From an uncultured Altererythrobacter sp. (GTDB lineage Bacteria; Pseudomonadota; Alphaproteobacteria; Sphingomonadales; Sphingomonadaceae), in the NCBI GenBank assembly GCA_913055875.1, contig CAJXJY010000003.1, forward strand, positions 1-64,000: a DNA stretch of 64,000 nucleotides. The letters run 5' to 3'. The translations under genes were made by a program, and so were the position numbers. The first letter of the stretch is position 1. Every line of letters begins with the position of its first letter. The notes beneath the pieces are model-generated. The model had not been told where the DNA came from, made no database searches, and was given only the letters and a program-made list of their open reading frames with translations. This document shows positions 27,319 to 35,416 of this stretch, piece by piece.

Positions 27319-28430
27319 GCGACGACGCGGTGCCCCCAGCAGAGCCGGGCGAACGCACCATGGGCGCCAGCCCGACGCGTATCGGCGATGCGCAGCTGCG
27401 CTTCGAGGCGGGGCGCGCCTTCGTCTGGGCTTCTGTCATCGGGCTAGTCGTGCTCGCAATCTATCTGTCGCAATCGCTGCTGGTGATCTTCGGCGCGATG
27501 GTGTTCGGCGCGCTGGTCGACGGCGGCGCACGGCTGCTCGGCAAATGGCTGCCGATCGGGCGCAACTGGCGCGTCGCGATCGTCATCGCGGCGGCGGTCG
27601 CCTTCTTCATCTGGCTGGGCTATTTCGCCGGCTCGCAGATTTCGCGCGAAGCCGCGCAATTGCCCGAGATCGTCAACGAGCAGCTCGGGCGCTTCTTCGC
27701 CTGGCTGCGCGATCAGGGCGTGGCGATCAGCCTCGCCGACGTGCAGGGCATCGCCACCAGCCTGTCGAGCGGGGTCGGCACCGTCACCCGCGCGATCGGC
27801 GGTATCTTCGGCGGGCTGACCACGCTGCTCTTGATCGTCATCATCGGCGTCTATTTCGCGATCGATCCCAATCTCTACGAGCGCGGCGTCGCATGGATGG
27901 TGCCCGAACGCCACCGCGCCGCCTTCCACGACACCATCGCCCACCAGAGCCACACGATGCGCCGCCTGCTCGCGGGGCGGTTGTTCGGCATGGTGATCGA
28001 AGGGCTGTTCACCTACGTCCTGCTCGCCTTCGGCGGCTATCTGATCGGGATCGGACCGGTGCCGATGGCGGCGCTGCTGGCGCTGCTCACCGGCCTGCTC
28101 GCCTTCATCCCCAATATCGGCGCGATCATCTCGGGCGTGCTGATGGTGCTGGTCGGCTTCTCGGGCGGAACCGAGATGGGACTCTACACGATCTTCGTCT
28201 ATTTCTTCGTCCAGAATTTCGACGGCTACGTGCTGATCCCGATGATCGCCAAGAAGACGGTCGACCTCGCCCCCGGGCTGGTGCTGTCGGCGCAGCTGAT
28301 CTTCGGCGTGCTGTTCGGCATCCTCGGCGTCGCGCTGGCCGATCCGTTGCTGGCGATGATCAAGGTCGGGCTCGAGCGCCGCGCGGCGCGGTTCGACGAC
28401 GAAGACAAGCATGTGGCAAGGGAAGGCTGA
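27315..28430 (+). CDS. AI-2E/PerM-family membrane protein
   Basis: A 371-residue protein of the AI-2E transporter (PerM) family with about seven to eight membrane segments. The conserved segment LLAFIPNIGAIISGVLMVLV (about 255-274) and NFDGYVLIPMIAKKTVDLAP are typical. Substrates vary among members (autoinducer export, Na+/H+ exchange), so none is assigned. The start overlaps the lepB stop by four bases. Confidence 0.85.
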   Translation: MSDDAVPPAEPGERTMGASPTRIGDAQLRFEAGRAFVWASVIGLVVLAIYLSQSLLVIFGAMVFGALVDGGARLLGKWLPIGRNWRVAIVIAAAVAFFIWLGYFAGSQISREAAQLPEIVNEQLGRFFAWLRDQGVAISLADVQGIATSLSSGVGTVTRAIGGIFGGLTTLLLIVIIGVYFAIDPNLYERGVAWMVPERHRAAFHDTIAHQSHTMRRLLAGRLFGMVIEGLFTYVLLAFGGYLIGIGPVPMAALLALLTGLLAFIPNIGAIISGVLMVLVGFSGGTEMGLYTIFVYFFVQNFDGYVLIPMIAKKTVDLAPGLVLSAQLIFGVLFGILGVALADPLLAMIKVGLERRAARFDDEDKHVAREG

Positions 28431-29569
28431 TGGTCCGCAGGTTCCTCAATTTCGTCGCGGCGGTGATCGTGCTGGTCATCATCGCCGGCTTCGCGCTCTA
28501 TATCTGGTGGGACCGCGCGGCCGAGGTCGCCTTCATCCCGACGCAGGATTTCGTCGAGCAGGAAGCGCTCGAGGTCAACGCCTACGAGGATCCGGCGATG
28601 TGGTTCTCGCGCCCCGGCATCGGGGTCGACGATCCGGCGCGCTGGCAGCCCGCGATCGAGGGCGCAGGCCGCAGCGTGCCCGCCCCCGCCGAGACCAAAC
28701 CGCGCGACTTCGCCGTCTTCTTCATCCACCCGACCAGCTATCTCGACCGCGCCAACTGGAACGCCCCCCTCGACGACGAACGCTCGCAGCGGATCGCGCG
28801 CATCTACGTGCGCGGCATGGCGAGCCCGTTCAACCAGGCGAGCGAGATCTGGGCCCCGCGCTACCGCCAGGCGACTTTCGGCGCTTTCCTGACCGAGCAG
28901 CCCGAAGCGCAGCAGGCGATCGATTCGGCCTACCGCGACGTCAAACAGGCGTTCGACTATTTCCTCGAAAGCGTCGACGAAGGCACTCCGATCGTGCTCG
29001 CGGGGCACAGCCAGGGCTCGCTCCATCTGCTCAAGCTGCTCCAGGAGGAGGTCGCCGCCAGCGGCATCGCCCCGCGCGTGGTTGCGGCCTATGTCGTCGG
29101 CTGGCCGGTCTCGATCGACCACGACCTGCCCCAACTGGGCTTTCCCGCCTGCGTCACCGCAGAGCAGACCGGCTGCATCCTGAGCTGGTCAAGCTTCGCC
29201 GAACCCGCCGACCCCGGCCGCCTGCTCGAAAGCTATCGCGATTCGCCGGGTCTCGACGGCCAGCCGCGCGGCGACAGCAGGATCCTGTGCACCAACCCGA
29301 TCACGGGGACGATCAACGGCACCGCCGAAGCCTCGCTCAATCTCGGCACGCTGATCCCCGACGAGGCCTACGAGACCGGCGAGCTGGTTCCCGCTTCGGT
29401 CCCCGCGCGCTGCGACGAGCGCGGGCTGCTGCTGATCGGCGATCCGCCCGAAGTCGGCGACGCGGTGCTGCCGGGCAATAACTACCACGTCTACGACATC
29501 CCGCTGTTCTGGCGGAACGTGCAGGCCGATGTCGCGCGCCGGGTCGGGGCATGGGCGCCGGCGCCCTGA
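28430..29569 (+). CDS. DUF3089 alpha/beta-hydrolase-like protein
   Basis: A 379-residue protein with an N-terminal membrane anchor (about 6-26) and a DUF3089 domain. VFFIHPTSYLDRANWNAP (about 99-116) and the nucleophile elbow VLAGHSQGSLHL (Ser about residue 195) are family hallmarks. It is probably a periplasm-facing esterase or lipase with unknown substrate. The start overlaps the transporter stop (TGATG), and the end overlaps ruvX by 19 bases. Confidence 0.82.
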   Translation: MVRRFLNFVAAVIVLVIIAGFALYIWWDRAAEVAFIPTQDFVEQEALEVNAYEDPAMWFSRPGIGVDDPARWQPAIEGAGRSVPAPAETKPRDFAVFFIHPTSYLDRANWNAPLDDERSQRIARIYVRGMASPFNQASEIWAPRYRQATFGAFLTEQPEAQQAIDSAYRDVKQAFDYFLESVDEGTPIVLAGHSQGSLHLLKLLQEEVAASGIAPRVVAAYVVGWPVSIDHDLPQLGFPACVTAEQTGCILSWSSFAEPADPGRLLESYRDSPGLDGQPRGDSRILCTNPITGTINGTAEASLNLGTLIPDEAYETGELVPASVPARCDERGLLLIGDPPEVGDAVLPGNNYHVYDIPLFWRNVQADVARRVGAWAPAP

Positions 29570-30036
29570 TCACCGACCGCGCGGGCGAATTCGGCGACGC
29601 GCTGCCCGATGGCGGCGCGCTGCTCGGGCTCGATCTCGGCACCAGGACCATCGGCACCGCGCTGTGCGACGCCGGGTGGCAATTCGCCAGTGCCGGCAAG
29701 ACGTTGCCGCGCGGCAAGTTCGGCAAGGATTGCGCGGCGCTGTCCGCACTGATTGCCGAGCGCCACGTGGCCGGCATCGTGCTCGGCCTGCCGCGCAACA
29801 TGGACGGCAGCGAGGGCCCGCGCGCGCAGGCCAGCCGCGCCTATGCCCGCAATCTGGCGCAAGCGCTCGGCCTGCCAGTGCTGCTGTGGGACGAGCGCTG
29901 GTCCACCGCCAGCGCCGAGCGCGACATGATCGGCCAGGACCTGAGCCGCGCCAAACGCGCCCAGCGGATCGACAGCCACGCCGCAGCGGTTATCCTGCAG
30001 GGCGCGATCGACGCGCTGGCGGGAAGTTCGTTCTGA
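29551..30036 (+). CDS. ruvX: Holliday junction resolvase-like RuvX/YqgF
   Basis: A 161-residue RNase H-fold protein. LLGLDLGTRTIGTAL (about 24-38), GIVLGLPRNMDGSEG and LLWDERWSTASAERDM give the acidic active-site residues of YqgF. The family is implicated in 16S rRNA 5' maturation and is called RuvX by homology to resolvases. It is the last gene of the overlapping plus-strand run. Its stop lies two bases from the convergent cupin-like gene. Confidence 0.9.
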   Translation: MGAGALITDRAGEFGDALPDGGALLGLDLGTRTIGTALCDAGWQFASAGKTLPRGKFGKDCAALSALIAERHVAGIVLGLPRNMDGSEGPRAQASRAYARNLAQALGLPVLLWDERWSTASAERDMIGQDLSRAKRAQRIDSHAAAVILQGAIDALAGSSF

Positions 30037-30037
30037 C

Positions 30038-30934
30038 CTAGCGCTCCAGCGCCTGCCTGCGCCGCGGCGCTTCGGCCTCGAGCAGCCTGCTCCCCGACAG
30101 TTCGGCCTCGCGCCACACCGCGTCCGCGGCGGACGCTTCGACCAGCGCCGCCCGGGCCTCGAAACACGCCAGCCGCAACCGGTCTGACGGATGCGAACGC
30201 CCGAACCGCTCGGCCAGATCGAGCGCTTGCTCGCCGCCCAGCGCGACGGCGATCCGCAGAAAAGCTTCGGTCGAATTCGGGCTGATCGCACCCACGATCG
30301 TGTCGCTTGCCGGATCGAACCGGTATTGGTCGAACCACCCCTGCGCCGGATCGGTCGCCATGACGTTGAGCGAGACCGACAGGCTCTGCGGCGGCGCTTG
30401 CGAATGCACGTCGCGATGCGCGCGATAGAGCATGATCTTGCCCGGATCGAGCGCGCTGCTCTCGACGAAACGCAGCCCCGCCTTCTCGCCCGGATAACCT
30501 GCGACCGTCTCGTAATCGTATTCCCAATAGTCGCTGCGGTAGCCGGGGCCGAAATAGCCCAGCGTAAGGAAGGAAAAATTGTGATCGTGCGGCACGTCGT
30601 AGGCGAAAGCCGCGGGTCCGCTCGCGCGGTAGGCGTGGTCCTGTTCGGCAGGCCAGATATTGGCGCGCAGGAAATAGCCGCGGCGCATGCCGGTGAGCAC
30701 CATCGCCTGCGGGCTGTAGGCGCTGTCCGGTATGTCCTCCCTGCCCCGGCCCTTGAGCTCGTCCAGCAACATGTCGCCCAGAAACGTCCGGTCGTTGCCG
30801 AGCCGCCGCAACCACAGGGCGGCGTGATGCAGGCTGTCCTCGTCGGCGACGTCGAACCCCTTCGCATCGAGTGCGTCCGCGCATTCGCGCAGGTCGCAGC
30901 AGGCGGCATCCTCGACGGCAATCAGGCGGGGGAT
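30038..30934 (-). CDS. Cupin-like protein with helical C-terminus, lacking a normal start codon
   Basis: About 298 residues. A helical N-terminal part (about 15-65) is followed by a cupin-like barrel: PHDHNFSFLTLGYFGPG with H116 and H118, acidic WEYD near 138, and a second motif with H173 and H177 in YRAHRDVHSQ. This suggests a metal-dependent dioxygenase-type fold. A HEAT-like helical tail ends the protein. No ATG, GTG or TTG opens this frame at a sensible place. ATC at 30934 has a GGAGG seven bases upstream and reads (I/M)PRLIAVED, as if an ATG had mutated. It is paralogous in layout to the upstream gene. Confidence 0.65.
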   Translation of the reverse strand: MPRLIAVEDAACCDLRECADALDAKGFDVADEDSLHHAALWLRRLGNDRTFLGDMLLDELKGRGREDIPDSAYSPQAMVLTGMRRGYFLRANIWPAEQDHAYRASGPAAFAYDVPHDHNFSFLTLGYFGPGYRSDYWEYDYETVAGYPGEKAGLRFVESSALDPGKIMLYRAHRDVHSQAPPQSLSVSLNVMATDPAQGWFDQYRFDPASDTIVGAISPNSTEAFLRIAVALGGEQALDLAERFGRSHPSDRLRLACFEARAALVEASAADAVWREAELSGSRLLEAEAPRRRQALER

Positions 30935-31893
30935 CGGGCCGCCTCCAGACTGCCGAGCTGCGGATGCACCGCAACCAGCTGCGTTCTGAGCGAGGCGGCG
31001 GCGGTGGAGAGTTCGTCGGCGGGATCGGCCGCGATGGCGCACAGCGAGGCGAAGCCGCGGCACGTGTCGAGCGCAAGGCACTCGCGCAGCGCTTGCCAGC
31101 GCAAATGGGGCGGGCCGCGGTTTGCAAGGTCCTGCATGGCCGGCACCGCATCGCCACGTTCCATGCGTCCCAGCAGGGCCATCGCCAGTTCGCGCCTGCT
31201 CTCGCCCCGGTCGCCCGCTGCCTGGTGGACGAGCGCACCGTCCGACAGCCGGTATTCGCGCGCCGGCGGAGGATTTTCGATCGCGCGCGAAAGGCGCAGC
31301 TGGACCATACCGCCCCGCGCGACCGAATCGACCAGCTTGGTTTCGCGCGCATTGTCGAAGCTCGTCCGCTCGCCCGGCGTCATCGTGCCCCGCTCGATCG
31401 AGACCGACCTGCTCCCGCGATCGGCGTCACCGAGCGAGACGAGGCGCGTTAGGGCCTGCCCGGCGAGGCACAGTTCGTGCCGCTCGCCCGACCCGAAGCA
31501 GGCCGTTGCCGCGGGCTGCCGCTCGCCCGGCTCGTAGAGAACCAGCGACAGGATCGAACGCGCCTCGCGGAGCACGTGGACCAGCGCCAGCCGGTCGGAA
31601 TAGTTATGCCGCAAGGGAATCTGCGCAAACGGCTGTCGCGACAGCACCGCACACATCGCGCTCGCGAGGCCTTCGGCGAGGGCCGCGGCCTTCTCGCGCG
31701 AGCGCATCAACTCGCCCAGCGCGGGGAGCTCGTCCAGCGCCTTGCCCGCGCCGTAGCGGGCGAGATCGCGCCGCAGATGCCCGATTTCGGGCCGCGCCAG
31801 CCAGGCCGTCCTGGCCTGTTCGACCGCCTCCTGCGCCCGCTGCTGCACCGATGGATCGGCCCGCAGCGTCTGCAGGCCGGGGCCGGTATGCAT
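30922..31893 (-). CDS. Cupin-like/HEAT-like protein, partner of the 55-residue peptide
   Basis: A 323-residue protein: helical N-terminus (about 15-90), then a beta-rich domain starting PLRHNYSDRLALVHVL (H96) with SLVLYEPGERQ, then a helical tail with two HEAT-like repeats (about 225-320). The architecture equals that of the downstream protein, but the second HxH histidine is missing, so metal binding may be lost. GGAGG lies eight bases before ATG 31893, and the gene begins 16 bases after the peptide stop. Function is unknown. A role in modifying or binding the peptide is only suggested by context. Confidence 0.65.
   Translation of the reverse strand: MHTGPGLQTLRADPSVQQRAQEAVEQARTAWLARPEIGHLRRDLARYGAGKALDELPALGELMRSREKAAALAEGLASAMCAVLSRQPFAQIPLRHNYSDRLALVHVLREARSILSLVLYEPGERQPAATACFGSGERHELCLAGQALTRLVSLGDADRGSRSVSIERGTMTPGERTSFDNARETKLVDSVARGGMVQLRLSRAIENPPPAREYRLSDGALVHQAAGDRGESRRELAMALLGRMERGDAVPAMQDLANRGPPHLRWQALRECLALDTCRGFASLCAIAADPADELSTAAASLRTQLVAVHPQLGSLEAARSPA
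30942..30946 (-). promoter_or_regulatory. Ribosome binding site supporting an ATC start
   Basis: GGAGG lies seven bases before ATC 30934 inside the 3' end of the upstream gene. The spacing is ideal, while the next candidate (ATT 30922, overlapping the upstream TGA) is 19 bases away. It decides the proposed start of the downstream cupin-like gene. Confidence 0.5.
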
Positions 31894-31909
31894 GCGTTGC
31901 GCCTCCGGT

Positions 31910-32077
31910 TCAGAACAGGCCGGACGCGGCAGGCGGCATCGTCTCGTAGATATAGACCATCACGATCACTATCCGGTCGTCGGAGGCCGCATTGGCGAGG
32001 TCGGAAAGACTCCCGAACATCCCGGTGACGGTATCGAGATCGGGCAGGCTGGACAGGTCGAGCTTGGGCAGTTCCAT
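31910..32077 (-). CDS. 55-residue peptide gene, possible substrate of the cupin pair
   Basis: A 55-residue product with a good ribosome site (GGAG, six-base spacing). The N-terminal half carries a repeated LPxLDLSSLPDLD pattern and is acidic and leader-like. The C-terminal third, RIVIVMVYIYETMPPAASGLF, is hydrophobic and beta-prone. It has no cysteine. The gene precedes two related cupin-like genes, a layout reminiscent of precursor peptides followed by tailoring enzymes (inference). It could also be an ordinary small partner protein. Confidence 0.6.
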   Translation of the reverse strand: MELPKLDLSSLPDLDTVTGMFGSLSDLANAASDDRIVIVMVYIYETMPPAASGLF

Positions 32078-32199
32078 AAAGGTCTCCGTGCGTTTGTACG
32101 GCTGCGATCCCCCCACTTGCAGACCGCTTCACCGCGAGGGGGAAGCTACAGAAACCGCAATCTTGTCATATCCGGATGATCCCCTAGAGGAGGGGGCCG

Positions 32200-32643
32200 A
32201 TGGCGTCGGAACTGCCTCCCTTCGATCCGGAAACGGCCGCGAAATTCATGCTCGGACGGGGGCACCCGGGCTGGCTCGGCCTGCGCTATGTCGAGCACGG
32301 CGAGGACTGGGTCGAGCTCGCGCTGCCGTGGCGCGAGGACCTGGTCGGCGAGACCGGCAGCGGGATTCTCGCCTCGGGTCCGATCGTCAGCCTGATGGAC
32401 ATGGCGTGCGGCATGGCGATCTGGACTGCGACAAAGGAATTCCGCGCGGTGGCAACGCTCGACCTGAGGGTCGACTACATGCGCCCGGCGCGCGATGGTG
32501 CGGCGGTGAACGGGCGCGCCGAATGCTACCGGATCACCCGCTCCGCCGCTTTCCTGCGCGGCGTCGCGCATGACGGCGATGTCGGCGACCCCGTGGCGCA
32601 TATCGCAGGCGTGTTCATGACCATCGGAGCGAGCCGGGCATGA
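32200..32643 (+). CDS. PaaI-type hotdog thioesterase, first of a pair
   Basis: A 147-residue hotdog-fold protein. The segment SGPIVSLMDMACGMAIWTA with the acidic residue after the central helix, and ATLDLRVDYMRPA, match the PaaI/YbgC thioesterase family acting on acyl-CoA. It overlaps the next thioesterase gene by four bases, so the two may form a heteromer. It is divergent from the peptide operon. Confidence 0.85.
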   Translation: MASELPPFDPETAAKFMLGRGHPGWLGLRYVEHGEDWVELALPWREDLVGETGSGILASGPIVSLMDMACGMAIWTATKEFRAVATLDLRVDYMRPARDGAAVNGRAECYRITRSAAFLRGVAHDGDVGDPVAHIAGVFMTIGASRA

Positions 32644-33071
32644 GCGGCGATGACACGAAACCCCACCTGGCGCACGAGCTACCCGCCTACGCGCGCTCAC
32701 TGGGTATCCGCGTCGAGCGGAGCGAGGATGGCGCGCCGGTGCTGGCGCTCGATTTCAGCGAAATCGTCGAGGGCCGGCCGACGGTATTCCACGGCGGCGC
32801 GACCAGCGGGCTGCTCGAGAATGCCGGCTACGCTGCGCTGCGCGCCGAACTTCACCGCAGGAACCGACAGGCGCGGATGAAACCGATCGGCATGACGGTG
32901 CAATTTCTCTCCGCCGCGAAAAGCAAGACGAGCTATGCACAGGGCCGCATCACCCGGCTCGGACGGCGCAACGCCAATGTCGAGGTCGAAGCGTGGCAGG
33001 ACGATCGCAGCCGCCCGGTCGCGACCGCGGTGATGAATATCCTGATGGTTGCCACGGGGAACGACGAATAA
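32640..33071 (+). CDS. PaaI-type hotdog thioesterase, second of a pair
   Basis: A 143-residue hotdog thioesterase paralogue. TVFHGGATSGLLENAGYAAL has the usual H-G-G helix start, and IGMTVQFLSAAKSKTSYAQG corresponds to the following strands. ATGA overlap with the upstream gene indicates translational coupling. The acyl-CoA substrate is not predictable. A family B palindrome lies just downstream. Confidence 0.85.
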   Translation: MSGDDTKPHLAHELPAYARSLGIRVERSEDGAPVLALDFSEIVEGRPTVFHGGATSGLLENAGYAALRAELHRRNRQARMKPIGMTVQFLSAAKSKTSYAQGRITRLGRRNANVEVEAWQDDRSRPVATAVMNILMVATGNDE

Positions 33072-33074
33072 TTT

Positions 33075-33165
33075 CCGTTCGTGCTGAGCTTGTCGAAGCA
33101 CTGCTTTTCTTCCGGTGCAGCGCCGGAAGTGAAGTGCAGCCCTTCGACAGGCTCAGGGCGAACGG
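33075..33165. repeat. Intergenic palindrome, family B copy 2
   Basis: CCGTTCG (33075-33081) pairs with CGAACGG (33159-33165). Internal GCTGAGCTTGTCGAAGCACT faces CCTTCGACAGGCTCAGGGCG. It shares its arms with the copy at 4584-4683 and likewise sits between convergent genes. Confidence 0.85.
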
Positions 33166-33186
33166 GTTTGTCGGGTTGCAGGAAAC

Positions 33187-35367
33187 CTATTCGCGCGATC
33201 GCCGATCAGCCCCCGGCTCCACCCCAACCCCGTTCCCGTCGAGCCGGACATCGACCGGCACGCCGTTCACATCCGTCGAAATGATCACCCCGTCGTCGCG
33301 GATGCGCAGGCGCGAGCCCTCCTCGTCGAGCGGAATATCGTCGATCTCGGGGACGTCCTGCGGCTGCACCGGCCCGCTTGGATTGGGCCGGGGAGTCGAG
33401 CGGCGCGACGCCTCGGTTTCGCCGAGCGCCTGCTTCATGAAATCGCGCCAGATCAGCGCGGGCAGCCCACCGCCGGAGATTCCGCCGAGCGGCGAATTGT
33501 CGTCATTGCCGATCCACACGCCCACCACCAGGTCGCCGGCATAGCCCACGAACAGCGCGTCGCGATTGTCCTGGCTGGTGCCGGTCTTGCCGAAATTGGG
33601 CCCGCGCAACATCGCCGCGCGCCCGGTGCCGTGGTTGACCGCGCGGCGCAGCATCCGCTCGAGATCGGCGTGATGGCGCCCCGACAGGCTGCTGCGCCCG
33701 TTCCACAGCCAGTCGAACCAGCCCTCCTCTTCCTGCCGGAAGGCGTGCGGCCGGACCGGAAAATCGTTCGCCGCGATCCCCGCATAGGCGGCGGTCAGTT
33801 CGAGCAGCGTCATGGTCGAGGTACCGAGCGCGAGGCTCGGATCGCGCTGCGCGAGCGGGGACCGGACTCCGAGATCGCGCGCCGCCTCGATCACCGCCTC
33901 GTCGCCGACGAAATCGAACAGCCGCACGGCTGCGACATTGCTCGACCGCGCGAAGGCCTCTTCGAGGGTTAGCGTGTCGGAGTAGCGCTCACCCGCATTC
34001 TTCGGCTGGTAGGAGCCGCTGGTGAACTCGGTGTTGTCGACCGGGTCGGCGGGCGTCAGCCCTGCGCGCAAGGCGGCGAGATAAACGAACAGCTTGAAGG
34101 TCGAACCGGGCTGGCGCTGCGCCTGGGTGACGCGGTTGAACGGCGATTCGCCGTAGTCCTTGCCGCCGATCATTGCGACGACCTCGCCATTGGGGCGCAT
34201 CGCCACCAGCGCGACCTGCGCCTTGCCGAGCGGCGCGCGCGCCACGACCTTGCGCGCGATCCCCTGCAGCCGCGAATCGAGTGTGGTGGTGAGCGTCTGC
34301 CCGCCATAGCCGGTCTCGGTCCGCTCGCGCGCGGCGGGCAGCGCCCAGTCGGCGAAATAGGTGCCGGTCGGCAGTTCGTTGGTGGCGCGCACATCGAGCT
34401 TGGGCACGGGCATCGCAGCCGCTTGCGCCTCGGTCAGGTAGCCGGCGGCGACCATCGAGCCGACGACGAGATCCATCCGCCGCTTGGCGCGATCGAAGTC
34501 CTTGGTCGGGGCATAGCGCGAGGGCGCCTGCAACAGCCCGGCGAGCATCGCCGCCTGCTCGGGCTTCAAGTTCTCGGGGTGGCGGTAGAAATAATGCAGC
34601 GAGGCGGCGCGCAAACCGTAGGTGTTGTCGCCGAAATAGGCGTTGGAGAGATAGCGTTCGAGGATCTCGTCCTTGGTCAGCCACGCTTCGAGCCAGAACG
34701 CGATCAGCGCCTCGCGCGCCTTGCGCGTCAGCGTCTGCTCGGGGGTCAGGAAGGTGAACTTGGCGAGCTGCTGGGTGATCGTGCTGCCCCCGCCCACCCC
34801 GGTGAACAGCGCGCGCGCGATCCCGCGCGGATCGACGCCCCAGTGATCGTAGAAACGCCGGTCCTCGATGGCGAGGAAGGGCTGGACGACGTGATCGGGC
34901 AGCTGCGCCACCTGCACCGGCTCGCCCACCACCGCCCCGTTGCGCGCGATCGGCGTGCCGTCGGCGGCGAGCAGCGTAATCTGCGGGGGCGCGATCGGTT
35001 CGAGCGAGCGCGACAGCGGCGCGGTAATCGCCAGCCACGCGACCAGCAGGATGAACAGTCCGATGCAGGCGGCGACGATCCGCACCGCCCACCAGCGCTT
35101 GCGCCGCGCTCGCCAATGCTCGCGCTGCCACCAATTGGTGCGGCGGCGTTCCTCCTGTTCCTCGATATGCCGGTCGACCTGTTCGAGCCGCGCATCCCAC
35201 GCGTCGTAATCGGGTGCGAGCGTGCCCGAACGGTAGACGAGTTCGTCCTCGTCTTCGTCGCCGTGCCATGGCCCTGCGGGCGTTTCACCGATGCGGTAGA
35301 ACCCGCCATGCGGCTCGGTTTCCGGATCGGGCCTGCTCCCGCGGCCGAAGAGATCGAAAACGCCCAT
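33187..35367 (-). CDS. Class A penicillin-binding protein (PBP1A-like)
   Basis: A 726-residue bifunctional peptidoglycan synthase: cytoplasmic acidic N-terminus, one membrane helix (about 93-115), a GT51 glycosyltransferase domain (IEDRRFYDHWGVDPRG, GGSTITQQLAK) and a transpeptidase domain with SxxK in PGSTFK (Ser about 420), SxN in RSSNVAA (about 477) and KTGT (about 594). The long Pro/Asp-rich tail after 660 is disordered. A stem-loop lies six bases before its ATG and may affect translation. Confidence 0.93.
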   Translation of the reverse strand: MGVFDLFGRGSRPDPETEPHGGFYRIGETPAGPWHGDEDEDELVYRSGTLAPDYDAWDARLEQVDRHIEEQEERRRTNWWQREHWRARRKRWWAVRIVAACIGLFILLVAWLAITAPLSRSLEPIAPPQITLLAADGTPIARNGAVVGEPVQVAQLPDHVVQPFLAIEDRRFYDHWGVDPRGIARALFTGVGGGSTITQQLAKFTFLTPEQTLTRKAREALIAFWLEAWLTKDEILERYLSNAYFGDNTYGLRAASLHYFYRHPENLKPEQAAMLAGLLQAPSRYAPTKDFDRAKRRMDLVVGSMVAAGYLTEAQAAAMPVPKLDVRATNELPTGTYFADWALPAARERTETGYGGQTLTTTLDSRLQGIARKVVARAPLGKAQVALVAMRPNGEVVAMIGGKDYGESPFNRVTQAQRQPGSTFKLFVYLAALRAGLTPADPVDNTEFTSGSYQPKNAGERYSDTLTLEEAFARSSNVAAVRLFDFVGDEAVIEAARDLGVRSPLAQRDPSLALGTSTMTLLELTAAYAGIAANDFPVRPHAFRQEEEGWFDWLWNGRSSLSGRHHADLERMLRRAVNHGTGRAAMLRGPNFGKTGTSQDNRDALFVGYAGDLVVGVWIGNDDNSPLGGISGGGLPALIWRDFMKQALGETEASRRSTPRPNPSGPVQPQDVPEIDDIPLDEEGSRLRIRDDGVIISTDVNGVPVDVRLDGNGVGVEPGADRRSRE

Positions 35368-35373
35368 CGCCTA

Positions 35374-35395
35374 CTGTGTTAAACGAATAACACAG
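35374..35395. promoter_or_regulatory. Perfect dyad just upstream of the penicillin-binding protein start
   Basis: CTGTGTTA (35374-35381) and TAACACAG (35388-35395) are exact reverse complements around six bases. It lies six bases from ATG 35367, where a Shine-Dalgarno site should be, and 21 bases past the cobS stop. It could be a protein operator, an RNA hairpin controlling translation, or the cobS terminator. Confidence 0.55.
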
Positions 35396-35416
35396 CTATT
35401 GATAGGGGGTCTCGGC

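Noticed and set aside
30922-30940. Programmed frameshift at the CCCCC run joining both cupin-like proteins
   Set aside because: A -1 slip is possible, but the two halves have full, repeated architectures and a good ribosome site lies before the second, so separate genes with a lost start codon are more likely.
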